Assembly (NCBI GenBank): GCA_913064935.1
Contig: CAJYBF010000013.1
Span: 1 to 11,015 of the forward strand
Reading direction: 5' to 3'
DNA: 11,015 nt
Origin: an uncultured Mollicutes bacterium
GTDB lineage: Bacteria; Bacillota_I; Bacilli_A; MAG-NZ
Made by a program: the position numbers and the translations under genes. The notes under the pieces are model-generated. The model was not told the origin of the DNA. It made no database searches and saw only the letters and a list, made by a program, of their open reading frames with translations. Below are positions 1 through 6,404 of this stretch, piece after piece (positions within the stretch are counted from its first letter, which is position 1; each line of letters begins with the position of its first letter).

Positions 1-49
1 CTAGCAAAAAGAAATAATAAAGTTATTCTTTAAATTTAATATAAATATA

Positions 50-72
50 TTGAGGGATTAAAATCCTCTTTT
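50..72 (+). terminator. Possible terminator of a gene left of the window
   Basis: A GAGG(G)AT arm and an ATCCTC arm form a short stem with one bulged G, followed by four T. It could end a gene lying left of the window. No coding sequence can be confirmed in bases 1-49, where all short reading frames close quickly. Weak. Confidence 0.3.
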
Positions 73-83
73 ATAACAGTAAT

Positions 84-211
84 ATTTTAATGATTAATGT
101 ATTTAAACGCAGGAATTTTCCTTGGATTTAAAACAAGAGAAAATAGTTTCAATTCTGTCAGCTTTTATTAAAGAAGTTCAGTAATTGAGATTATTTTCTC
201 AATTTTTTTTT
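84..211 (+). ncRNA. Possible small RNA or untranslated remnant ending in a strong terminator
   Basis: There is no protein gene here: the longest ATG frame is about 13 codons and lacks a ribosome site. The stretch ends in a perfect intrinsic terminator at 183-211. A candidate promoter, TTGAGG (50-55), 16-base gap, TATAAC (72-77), would give a transcript of about 125 nt. A small AGGAA/TTCCT hairpin lies near 111-122. I recognise no known RNA family. It could equally be the tail of a transcript entering from the left. Only the terminator is secure. Confidence 0.25.
183..211 (+). terminator. Strong intrinsic terminator
   Basis: AATTGAGA (183-190) pairs perfectly with TCTCAATT (197-204) across the loop TTATTT, and the T run continues to 211. 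No gene is visible immediately upstream, so some non-coding or read-through transcript must be what it stops. Confidence 0.75.
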
Positions 212-300
212 ATATACTTATTTCGTTTACTAATTGTTTATCATTTTTACTACTAGTATGAAATTGCATATACATACTTGCAAAGACTTATAAAGATCTA

Positions 301-390
301 TCTACATTAGTGACATATAGGGAAAAGAGTGAGCTCAAAAGTCCATATGGTTCTATTTATAGACCGAAAGGACATTGAGTCCTTTTTTTT
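301..390 (+). ncRNA. Possible ~90-nt small RNA
   Basis: A candidate promoter, TTGCAT (264-269) with TATAAA (289-294; spacing 19, slightly long), precedes a stretch without a coding frame that ends in a perfect terminator at 367-390. Within it, GGT-TCTA and TAGACC around 349-365 can form a second hairpin just before the terminator. The shape (promoter, hairpin, terminator) fits a small RNA, but I recognise no family and no riboswitch consensus. It may also be a remnant left by the neighbouring insertion sequence. Confidence 0.25.
367..390 (+). terminator. Strong intrinsic terminator
   Basis: AAAGGAC (367-373) pairs with GTCCTTT (379-385) over the loop ATTGA, with T continuing to 390. The T run is also the start of the 38-base segment repeated at the far side of the insertion sequence. 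Confidence 0.75.
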
Positions 391-420
391 ATGCATCCTA
401 CGTCTATTTTACACCATCAT
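383..420. repeat. Extra copy of the IS end, direct repeat of 1913-1950
   Basis: This segment starts with eight T and ATGCATCC and ends with ACAC-ATCAT. It matches 1913-1950 at 32 of 38 positions, in the same orientation. The 1913-1950 copy contains the transposase-proximal terminal repeat of the insertion sequence. This copy lies outside the opposite terminal repeat (430-449), so it is not part of the element's inverted-repeat pair. It may be the end of an older related element, or an IS-end junction left by tandem or adjacent insertion. Confidence 0.6.
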
Positions 421-429
421 CAAATCTTA

Positions 430-449
430 GAGTAAAGAGTTTGTGGGAT
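430..449 (+). repeat. Left terminal inverted repeat of the IS
   Basis: It reads inward on the + strand and matches the inverted 1925-1944 at 15 of 20 positions, with shared cores GTAAA and TGTGGGAT. Confidence 0.7.
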
Positions 450-493
450 TTTAATTTGAAAGAAATCTAATTCTTGAAGTTGGGTTTCTTTTT

Positions 494-1855
494 TTAGTGT
501 GTTAAGTACTTCAATTTGATCGAAGCATGCTTATTATTAGTGAATGAAACTGTTTCTTTAACTGAATGATCAAATAACGAATGATTCAATCTTACCTGGT
601 TCATATCAATTATCTTTTTAGTGTGTAAATTGTTTAAGTATAATTCCTTAATATTATGTTTGTTTTTGAATAACATCCTCAATCTTAACCTTTTAGCAAA
701 ATGCTTCCTACTAAAACCTTTTGGTCTGGATGTATATATTTCAGCTAAGTTGTGCGAAATCTGTGATTCCATACAACAAGATAATCTATAATTGTACATG
801 TTCTTAATCGCTGCAAGATTGTTTAACATGTAATTTCTTTTTATACTCAGTACTTCCTCTCGATGAGGATAGAGCTCAATTAAGTAATCTACCACAAAGT
901 TGAAGTCGTTTATTCTGTCATTTAGTATGTAGCTTTTTACAATCTCTCTTAAATCATCATCCACAGTTATGTGCCTTAAAGCCTGTTTGAAGTGAAACTT
1001 ATCTAGTGCGTATATCGTAGTTGATCTGTTAAAAATTAAGTGTTCTCTTAAGGATTTAATCCATCCAGCACCATCTCCCATTACATACACTTTACTTATC
1101 TTTTCAATATCATAAGAGTCTACAATATAATTTAAAACCTTTGTAGATAGCCCTCTACCCACAGTAGTGATTCCATGTTTATTTGTAAGCATTAATCTCT
1201 TTCCTTTGCGTTTATACCCGTCAAAAACGACGACATGCTTAACAAATAGGTCCTTATCGTCTCTTTGTGTAGAAACAAACAACTCGTCTGCCATAACGTA
1301 TAAAGTGTCAGTTACTAACTTATTGTTTACCTTAGGTTCTGATAGTTTTGAAGTATTAACTATAGTTCTTACCAGTTGTCTTGATATATTAACACCTTTA
1401 AAACATTTATTGATGATAGAAGTAATAATTCTACCAGCTTTAGCTTCACCATGTTCAGCTGCAGATTCTAGTATCATACCTTTAACATCGGGATCATATA
1501 AATCATATTTGACTAATCCTAACTCTCTATCAACGTGAATATAACACTTTCCAGTGTAAGTAGAAATATATACTGTACGTTTGAATCTGATGCTTCCAAA
1601 TCTGGTAGCTAGATTTCTGTATTCATTTTTCTTAACATGATAATGAAGAGTTCTACCTGGAGAGTTCCTAAACTCAAGGTCCATCTTTTCTAGATATGAA
1701 GCAATCGCTCTTCGCTGAATATCAAAGAAGGACTTACTAAAAGATTCTATGAGATCTATGTACTTTACGTTGGGGTGATTAAGGTTCATCAAATACTCTT
1801 GTTTTACCTGTTCGATTAAATGGTTAATGAATTCTTTATATTTTTGTGCTATCAT
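494..1855 (-). CDS. ISLre2-family transposase (UPF0236-like)
   Basis: A 453-residue transposase that would catalyse movement of the surrounding element. The fold appears complete: a candidate DDE triad is D190 (MADELFV), D261 (VMGDGAGW) and E363 (CCMESQISH). The LDKFHFKQA segment (284-292) and the SRPKGFSRK segment (376-384) resemble the conserved LD-FH and SRP-GWS blocks of ISLre2 proteins. Length is normal for the family and no frameshift or internal stop is seen, so it may still be active. The start is chosen at 1855 because AAGGAGG lies 12 bases upstream (1874-1868) and a TATAAT box lies at 1903-1898. On the downstream side only the left terminal repeat and a weak hairpin follow before the element ends. 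Confidence 0.9.
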   Translation of the reverse strand: MIAQKYKEFINHLIEQVKQEYLMNLNHPNVKYIDLIESFSKSFFDIQRRAIASYLEKMDLEFRNSPGRTLHYHVKKNEYRNLATRFGSIRFKRTVYISTYTGKCYIHVDRELGLVKYDLYDPDVKGMILESAAEHGEAKAGRIITSIINKCFKGVNISRQLVRTIVNTSKLSEPKVNNKLVTDTLYVMADELFVSTQRDDKDLFVKHVVVFDGYKRKGKRLMLTNKHGITTVGRGLSTKVLNYIVDSYDIEKISKVYVMGDGAGWIKSLREHLIFNRSTTIYALDKFHFKQALRHITVDDDLREIVKSYILNDRINDFNFVVDYLIELYPHREEVLSIKRNYMLNNLAAIKNMYNYRLSCCMESQISHNLAEIYTSRPKGFSRKHFAKRLRLRMLFKNKHNIKELYLNNLHTKKIIDMNQVRLNHSLFDHSVKETVSFTNNKHASIKLKYLTH

Positions 1856-1867
1856 AAAGTTGGAAAA

Positions 1868-1903
1868 CCTCCTTAGAAATGTTTGTTTCGCAACTTCATT
1901 ATA
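1868..1903 (-). promoter_or_regulatory. Transposase promoter -10 and ribosome site
   Basis: On the minus strand TATAAT (1903-1898) would start transcription near 1891, and AAGGAGG (1874-1868) precedes the ATG by 12 bases. No good -35 is seen at the expected place (ATGCAT, inside the terminal repeat). GAAAACC (1912-1906), just upstream of the expected start, is complementary to GGTTTTC (1869-1863), which touches the ribosome site. Only transcripts entering from outside the element would therefore carry both arms. Confidence 0.5.
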
Positions 1904-1924
1904 AGGGTTTTCTTTTTTTTATGC

Positions 1925-1944
1925 ATCCCACACCCAGTTTACAC
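1925..1944 (-). repeat. Right (transposase-proximal) terminal inverted repeat of the IS
   Basis: The inverted partner of 430-449. The neighbouring ATGCAT and the A/T run (1913-1926 on the + strand) are also found in the direct copy at 383-396. Confidence 0.7.
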
Positions 1945-1981
1945 TATCATTTAAATTGCCTATTCTACAATATATGAAAAA

Positions 1982-1990
1982 TGATATAAT
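1982..1990 (+). promoter_or_regulatory. Extended -10 promoter for the nitroreductase
   Basis: TGATATAAT is a perfect extended -10 (TGn-TATAAT), about 85 bases ahead of the chosen start. No convincing -35 is present. The identical nonamer occurs on the minus strand at 3691-3683, ahead of the membrane-protein gene. Confidence 0.55.
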
Positions 1991-2062
1991 TATAATAATG
2001 TTCATGTGAATATGTTTACGACAGGAGTTTCTAATTATAGACCAAATCACCTAAGTTGTGCG

Positions 2063-2069
2063 AAGGAGG
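2063..2069 (+). promoter_or_regulatory. Ribosome binding site that fixes the nitroreductase start
   Basis: AAGGAGG lies five bases before the ATG at 2075. The upstream in-frame ATG at 2006 has no such site and would add 23 residues not resembling the family. Confidence 0.8.
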
Positions 2070-2074
2070 ATACT

Positions 2075-2863
2075 ATGAATGAAGTAATTAAAGTTATCAA
2101 CAATAGGGTTTCGCTAAGAAGATACAAGCAAAAAGAGGTCGATTCTGCTTCACTTGACATTATCATAGAGTCAATGAAGCGAGCGCCAACCGCCGGGAAT
2201 ATGCAAATGTATTCGATAATTCTTGTAAAGGATTCATCGATTAAACAAAGATTGAGTGTTACATGCGATAATCAGAAGTTCATAGCTAATGCACCGGTAG
2301 TCATGCTCATATTTGCTGATTTGCAAAAGTGGTTTGACTATTATCAACTTGAAGGATGCGAGGAGTATTGTAAAAGACACAATTTAGAATACTCTACACC
2401 ACAGATGAGTGATCTAATGATTGCCATAGAAGATTCAATGTGTGCCGCTCAAAATGGCGTTATCGCAGCAGAGTCCTTAGGAATAGGTAGTTGCTACATA
2501 GGAGACATAATGGAAAGTTATGAAATACATAAAGAGATGCTTGAACTTCCTGATTTTGTATTCCCAATCGCAATGTTAACAATGGGGTATTATCCAGATG
2601 ATTTTAAGAAGACTCAAATCTCGAGGTTCGATAACGAGTTTATGGTTTTTGAAAATAAATATTCTAGACTAGATGAATCATCACTCAAGAAAATGTTTGC
2701 AAATAGAGAGAAAAGATTTACTGAAAATAACATTTACGAAGCGGATAATTTTGCTCAGATGTTTTATGCTAGGAAAACAAACTCAGAATTTTACAGAGAA
2801 ATGGTTAGAAGTGTAAAAGAGATATTGAAAAATTGGGATGGTAAAATGAAAACAAACTCTTAA
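2075..2863 (+). CDS. Nitroreductase-family FMN-dependent oxidoreductase
   Basis: A 262-residue cytoplasmic flavoprotein of the nitroreductase fold, expected to use NAD(P)H to reduce nitro compounds, quinones or flavins; the true substrate is not readable from sequence. Family marks are the N-terminal NNRVSLRRY (9-17), whose arginines normally contact the FMN phosphate, the RAPTAGNMQ loop (36-44), the helix EDSMCAAQNGVIAAESLGIG (119-138) with CYIG after it, and FPIAMLTMGYYP (163-174). The length and long C-terminal extension resemble the larger NfsA/FRP-type members rather than the ~200-residue NfsB type. The start at 2075 is set by AAGGAGG at spacing 5; the longer frame from 2006 is unlikely. 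Transcribed alone from an extended -10 promoter just right of the insertion sequence. Its last codons form one arm of the terminator shared with the convergent gene. Confidence 0.85.
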   Translation: MNEVIKVINNRVSLRRYKQKEVDSASLDIIIESMKRAPTAGNMQMYSIILVKDSSIKQRLSVTCDNQKFIANAPVVMLIFADLQKWFDYYQLEGCEEYCKRHNLEYSTPQMSDLMIAIEDSMCAAQNGVIAAESLGIGSCYIGDIMESYEIHKEMLELPDFVFPIAMLTMGYYPDDFKKTQISRFDNEFMVFENKYSRLDESSLKKMFANREKRFTENNIYEADNFAQMFYARKTNSEFYREMVRSVKEILKNWDGKMKTNS

Positions 2864-2876
2864 TCGAGTTTGTTTT
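2849..2876. terminator. Bidirectional terminator built into two convergent gene ends
   Basis: AAAACAAACTC (2849-2859) and GAGTTTGTTTT (2866-2876) form a perfect 11-bp stem over the loop TTAATC, with T to 2879 on the + strand. The stop codons of both flanking genes sit in or at the edge of the loop, so each arm encodes the C-terminus of one protein. Confidence 0.85.
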
Positions 2877-3618
2877 TTTCTAAGTAAATATATTCAATTA
2901 ATCTAAACAGTATAATAATCATTAAAGCAGCTGCAGCAAGCGCTAATACCCAATTTTCTATAATTTCAAATGGTGACCCATGAGTGTTATATACATATAA
3001 GTAATCGCTTCCTGTTATAGCATTAATTGGAATGGCTAAGAACACTGCAATTATATATACAAAGATTGTAGCTCTTTTCCAATCACCTTTGCTAATCTTA
3101 AGTTTATTAACAAACATAAGATAGTGAGCAATCACGAATGTATTGATGTGACCTTGATAGAAGTGCCAGTATCTAAACCGGTCTAGTGAGTAATCGACAG
3201 TACCAGCAAATAATGTAAGCAGTGGCCCCATTATTGCTAGATAAAAACCAATTCTGAATACTTTTTGATTTTTCGTATATCCCGCATATACCATTAACCA
3301 AAGTGCCATAGCACATGCGTGAATAGGAAGCATGGACTTATCGACAAAAAATTCCTTAAATGAATAATGAGCCTCTGTGGTGAACATCCACCAGAAGAAA
3401 ATAAGTTCGGTAATCATAGCGAATGTTACTATCGAGTATCTTACAACTTTTTCATGTTTATAGTTACATAACGCTTTTCTAAAAACAATAACTAGAGTAA
3501 CAAAAGTGATTACAAGTAAATAAGGAATGATGAATGATAAGATTGAATCATCTATTCCTCTCGACCCGCTAAAAAACGAACCTAAATTGACCATCCCCAG
3601 TCTTGAGATGAACTGCAT
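2860..3618 (-). CDS. TIGR02206/YwaF-like integral membrane protein
   Basis: A 252-residue polytopic membrane protein with about seven hydrophobic segments (roughly residues 27-46, 59-79, 97-114, 121-140, 157-172, 181-203, 220-243). The pattern LPIHACAM (97-104) and the later RYWHFYQGH (149-157) with IAHYLMF resemble the conserved His-containing segments of the YwaF family (TIGR02206). Its function is not established. The start at 3618 is preceded by a G-rich ribosome site (GGGGGG, 3630-3625). An extended -10 TGATATAAT lies at 3691-3683 and a second TATAAT at 3643-3638. The stop codon overlaps the stop of the convergent nitroreductase by four bases. The assignment rests on the His motifs, length and topology. 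Confidence 0.75.
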   Translation of the reverse strand: MQFISRLGMVNLGSFFSGSRGIDDSILSFIIPYLLVITFVTLVIVFRKALCNYKHEKVVRYSIVTFAMITELIFFWWMFTTEAHYSFKEFFVDKSMLPIHACAMALWLMVYAGYTKNQKVFRIGFYLAIMGPLLTLFAGTVDYSLDRFRYWHFYQGHINTFVIAHYLMFVNKLKISKGDWKRATIFVYIIAVFLAIPINAITGSDYLYVYNTHGSPFEIIENWVLALAAAALMIIILFRLIEYIYLEKNKLD

Positions 3619-3682
3619 AGAAATCCCCCCATACTAAATTATAAATAAAAGCTTGAAAAAAAATGTGTTTCCTTGAAGTAAA

Positions 3683-3691
3683 ATTATATCA
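3683..3691 (-). promoter_or_regulatory. Extended -10 promoter for the YwaF-like gene
   Basis: On the minus strand this reads TGATATAAT, identical to the box before the nitroreductase. A -35 is not clear (TTGCCG lies about 20 bases upstream). Confidence 0.45.
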
Positions 3692-3750
3692 TATTTTGTG
3701 ATATTTAGCGGCAAATGTTAAAATCCCTCATTTATCTTTATAGAAAAATA

Positions 3751-3772
3751 TGGTAAAATTCATATGTATAAT
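3751..3772 (+). promoter_or_regulatory. Probable promoter of the P-type ATPase
   Basis: Two overlapping candidates exist: an extended -10 TGGTAAAAT (3751-3759) and a perfect TATAAT (3767-3772). Neither has a convincing -35. The ribosome site is modest (GGGGT, about 3785-3789, seven bases before the ATG). Confidence 0.4.
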
Positions 3773-3795
3773 TTGTAGAAATTTGGGGTATTATT

Positions 3796-6171
3796 ATGGC
3801 AAATATCGAAAGATATAACACTAGTATAACTGAAGGATTAAGTAATGAGATAGTTGAAAAAAGAAAGTCACAAAAACTTACAAATCACACTCATGTGATT
3901 TCTAAAAGTTATTTTATGATTGTTTTTAGCAACGTTTTCTCTTTTTTTAATATAATATTTTTTGGACTAGCTACATGGCTGATTTTAGTAGAAGCGTATT
4001 CAGATTTGGTATTCATGTCTGTAGTACTTACAAATCTAGCCATTGGTATTTATCAGCAGATAAGAGCAAAACAGACTATAGATAAACTATCTATAATGAA
4101 TGCACCAACTGCTACTGTTGTAAGATCCAAAAAAGAGTTTATGATTTTATCAGAAGATGTAGTTCTGGATGATATAATATTTCTTTCTTCTGGAAAGCAA
4201 ATTCCAGCTGATGCAGTTATCTTAAAAGGTAGCATTGAAGTTAATGAATCTTTATTGACTGGTGAGTCTGATGTAGTAATTAAAAATGAAGACGCAGATA
4301 TCCTAGCTGGGTCATATGTTGTCAGTGGGAACTGCTATGCTCACGTTATAGCATGCGGCAAAAGTACTTACGCTAGTAAATTAACTAAAGAAGGGAAGAA
4401 GATGAGTAAGCCTACATCTGAAATCCTTGGTACGTTAAATGTTTTAATAAAGGTAGTCGCACTAATCATAGTACCACTAGGTATATTTTCTTATATCAAT
4501 AATATTAACCTAGGGCTATCCTACGCAGAGACTGTCGTTAAGACGGCAGCGAGTGTTATTGGGATTATTCCTGCGGGGCTTTATTTAATGACATCTATAG
4601 CCTTAGCTGTAAGTAGTATGAGATTGGCTAAAAAAAAGGCTTTAGTACAAGATCTTTACTCTATTGAAATGTTAGCTAGAGTCGATGTTCTTTGTCTAGA
4701 TAAAACTGGTACTATAACTGACGGAACTATGAGAGTTGAAGAGTTTATAACTGGAAAGAATAAACTAAGAAATAACAGAGTCGTTTCTTCAATGCTGTAT
4801 CATTTAAATGAATCGGATATCACTTCTCTAGGACTTAAAAAGCATTTTGGAGCAGAGGATCATTATAAACCTATTATGACAGTACCTTTCTCTTCTAAAA
4901 GAAAATACAGCGCTGTAAGTTTTAGAAGAGTCGGAACTTTTGTATTAGGAGCACCCGAATTTGTACTTGATATTGATGAATCTATGAGCGAACAAATAAA
5001 AGAATATACTTCTAAGGGAAAAAGAGTTCTGGCACTTGCATCAACAAGAGCGGTCTTAAGCAAGTCTGGATTTTTTGGAGAGACTTTCCCAGAAGCTTTA
5101 ATTGTTATGGATGACAATGTTCGTTCTGATGCGCACGAAACATTGAAGTATTTTTATGATAATGATGTAGATATAAAGGTAATCTCAGGAGACAGCGTTA
5201 CTACCGTGGCTGAAATCGCCGAAAGTGCTGGTGTCCATGATGCAAGAAACTGCATATCTTTGAAAGGAAATTCAAATATAGAAGTTGTTGATGCGGCATC
5301 AAGATTTACTGTTTTTGGTAGAGTTGTGCCTGATCAAAAGAAACTTATAATTGAAACTTTAAAAAGCCAAGGAAAAAAAGTGGGTATGACTGGAGATGGA
5401 GTTAATGACATTCTAGCTCTTAAATCTGCCGATGTTTCAATTGCTATGGCATCAGGAAGCGAAGCCGCAAGAAATGTCTCACAGTTAGTTCTAATGGACA
5501 GTAATTTCTCTTCAATGCCTAGGGTAGTTAAAGAGGGTAGAAGAGTAATCAATAATATTGAAAAAGTTGCTTCATTGTTTCTAATGAAGACAGTTTACTC
5601 ACTTATGCTAGTTCTATTAACATTTGTAGTTAATAAACCTTATCCGTTTAGACCAATTCAAATGACATTAATTGAATTATTTGTAATTGGTATTCCAGCG
5701 TTTATGTTAGCGCTGGAGTCTAATAAAAGTAAAGTGTCAGGTAAGTTTATGCCAAAAGCAATAAAAAGGGCCTTACCGGGCTCGATTGTCGTATTCTTGA
5801 ATATAGTAATTCTATATGCAGTTCAAGATCCAATGGGACTTACTGACTTTGAAGTGTCAACAATCTCAGCAATCACCACTTTGGTTACAGGACTTATAAT
5901 GCTTTATATCTTCTGCCAACCATTTAATTTCTATAGGCAAGTTCTTTTCCTATCAATGCTATTTTCAAGTGCAGTTTGTTTAATATATCTAAGTGAAGCA
6001 TTCCAAGTTCAAATTGGTCAGTTAAGCACTACAGCTTTCTTATTGATGATTGTTCTTGTTCAAGCATCAATTCCAATACTTCTCAATCTTAAGAAGATGA
6101 AACAAACTGGAGAAAGTATTTTGAAAGCAGGAGAGATGCTACTTGAAAAAATGGACTTAATCGAAGACTAA
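3796..6171 (+). CDS. P-type cation-transporting ATPase (CtpE-like/P2-type, probable Ca2+ or related cation)
   Basis: A 791-residue membrane pump that couples ATP hydrolysis to cation movement. In order it has two N-terminal membrane helices (about 40-88), an actuator domain with TGES (155-158), membrane helices around 212-235 and 248-275, the phosphorylation site DKTGT (D302), a nucleotide-binding domain with LGAPE (384-388), the hinge motif TGDGVND (532-538), and about six C-terminal helices. There is no N-terminal heavy-metal domain and no CPx motif, which argues against a copper or zinc pump. The helix-4 motif is IPAGL instead of the PEGL of classical Ca2+ pumps; from memory this is usual in the Bacillota relatives of CtpE, so the ion is inferred only. 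It is monocistronic and ends at a terminator shared with the small convergent gene. Confidence 0.88.
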   Translation: MANIERYNTSITEGLSNEIVEKRKSQKLTNHTHVISKSYFMIVFSNVFSFFNIIFFGLATWLILVEAYSDLVFMSVVLTNLAIGIYQQIRAKQTIDKLSIMNAPTATVVRSKKEFMILSEDVVLDDIIFLSSGKQIPADAVILKGSIEVNESLLTGESDVVIKNEDADILAGSYVVSGNCYAHVIACGKSTYASKLTKEGKKMSKPTSEILGTLNVLIKVVALIIVPLGIFSYINNINLGLSYAETVVKTAASVIGIIPAGLYLMTSIALAVSSMRLAKKKALVQDLYSIEMLARVDVLCLDKTGTITDGTMRVEEFITGKNKLRNNRVVSSMLYHLNESDITSLGLKKHFGAEDHYKPIMTVPFSSKRKYSAVSFRRVGTFVLGAPEFVLDIDESMSEQIKEYTSKGKRVLALASTRAVLSKSGFFGETFPEALIVMDDNVRSDAHETLKYFYDNDVDIKVISGDSVTTVAEIAESAGVHDARNCISLKGNSNIEVVDAASRFTVFGRVVPDQKKLIIETLKSQGKKVGMTGDGVNDILALKSADVSIAMASGSEAARNVSQLVLMDSNFSSMPRVVKEGRRVINNIEKVASLFLMKTVYSLMLVLLTFVVNKPYPFRPIQMTLIELFVIGIPAFMLALESNKSKVSGKFMPKAIKRALPGSIVVFLNIVILYAVQDPMGLTDFEVSTISAITTLVTGLIMLYIFCQPFNFYRQVLFLSMLFSSAVCLIYLSEAFQVQIGQLSTTAFLLMIVLVQASIPILLNLKKMKQTGESILKAGEMLLEKMDLIED

Positions 6172-6173
6172 TG

Positions 6174-6202
6174 AAAAGATTATGATTTATTCATAATCTT
6201 TT
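6174..6202. terminator. Bidirectional terminator between the ATPase and the YjcZ-like gene
   Basis: AAAAGATTATGA (6174-6185) pairs with TCATAATCTTTT (6191-6202) over the loop TTTAT, with the T run continuing to 6205. It starts three bases after the ATPase stop and lies 15 bases past the stop of the minus-strand small gene, so it can serve both. Confidence 0.85.
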
Positions 6203-6217
6203 TTTACCTTTACTTTA

Positions 6218-6313
6218 CTAACAGCATTGCCATGCTGTCCCTATAATTACTAACAGTATAAATAAAACTAATATTAATGCGTATTGGTTTCCGTGTCCCA
6301 TAGATCCACTCAT
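6218..6313 (-). CDS. YjcZ-like tiny transmembrane protein (31 residues)
   Basis: A short gene that is easily missed. It encodes MSGSMGHGNQYALI, then a hydrophobic helix (LVLFILLVIIGTAW), then QCC. This is the layout of the YjcZ/TIGR01732 tiny membrane proteins of Bacillota: a Gly/Ser-rich start, FALI-VLFILL-like helix and Cys-containing tail. Some members are annotated as sporulation proteins, but their role is poorly known. A strong ribosome site (AGGAGGGGGG, 6329-6320) lies six bases before the ATG, and a shared terminator follows. AATACTATA at 6345-6337 could be part of a -10; its likeness to forespore sigma-factor boxes is suggestive only. The last codons also form a perfect hairpin (6221-6238). 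Confidence 0.75.
   Translation of the reverse strand: MSGSMGHGNQYALILVLFILLVIIGTAWQCC
6221..6238 (-). repeat. Hairpin inside the 3' end of the YjcZ-like gene
   Basis: ACAGCAT and ATGCTGT form a perfect 7-bp stem with a 4-base loop over the last six or so codons of the small gene. No T run follows on either strand, so it may stabilise the mRNA rather than terminate it. Confidence 0.5.
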
Positions 6314-6404
6314 AATCTTTCCCCCCTCCTATCTTATAGTATTCGATTGATAATTTCTATTTCATAATTAGTGCCTAGTTATACTATTCCTTTATTCAAT
6401 AATT

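Larger units (their letters stand above)
430..1944 (-). mobile_element. ISLre2-family insertion sequence, about 1.5 kb
   Basis: A single transposase gene is bounded by imperfect terminal inverted repeats. The left end (430-449, GAGTAAAG...GTGGGAT) matches the inverted right end (1944-1925, GTGTAAAC...GTGGGAT) at 15 of 20 positions. The symmetry extends inward: TGAAGTTG occurs 45 bases in from the left end and 46 bases in from the right end, each preceded by AAAGAAA. Element length and single-gene layout fit ISLre2. Six to eight further bases outside each repeat also partly match, so the exact edges are uncertain by a few bases. No perfect target-site duplication is visible (the best is ATCAT on both sides), which suggests an old insertion or rearranged flanks. 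Confidence 0.8.

Noticed and set aside
313..381. 22-codon minus-strand frame starting in the terminator stem, with AAGGA upstream
   Set aside because: The ribosome-like sequence is just the terminator stem and T run read backwards; the product has no recognisable character.
301..390. Riboswitch
   Set aside because: No consensus of a known class is recognised and no downstream gene exists on the + strand to be controlled.
1167..1538. 123-codon open frame on the + strand inside the transposase gene
   Set aside because: It is the antisense shadow of a gene with clear DDE motifs, has no ribosome site and no recognisable protein features.
416..1954. ATCATCAAA / ATCATTTAA as target-site duplication of the IS
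   Set aside because: Only 7 of 9 bases match, and the implied edges do not agree with the aligned terminal repeats.
2006..2074. Longer nitroreductase start at 2006
   Set aside because: No ribosome site, and the extra 23 residues do not match the family, while AAGGAGG sits five bases before the ATG at 2075.
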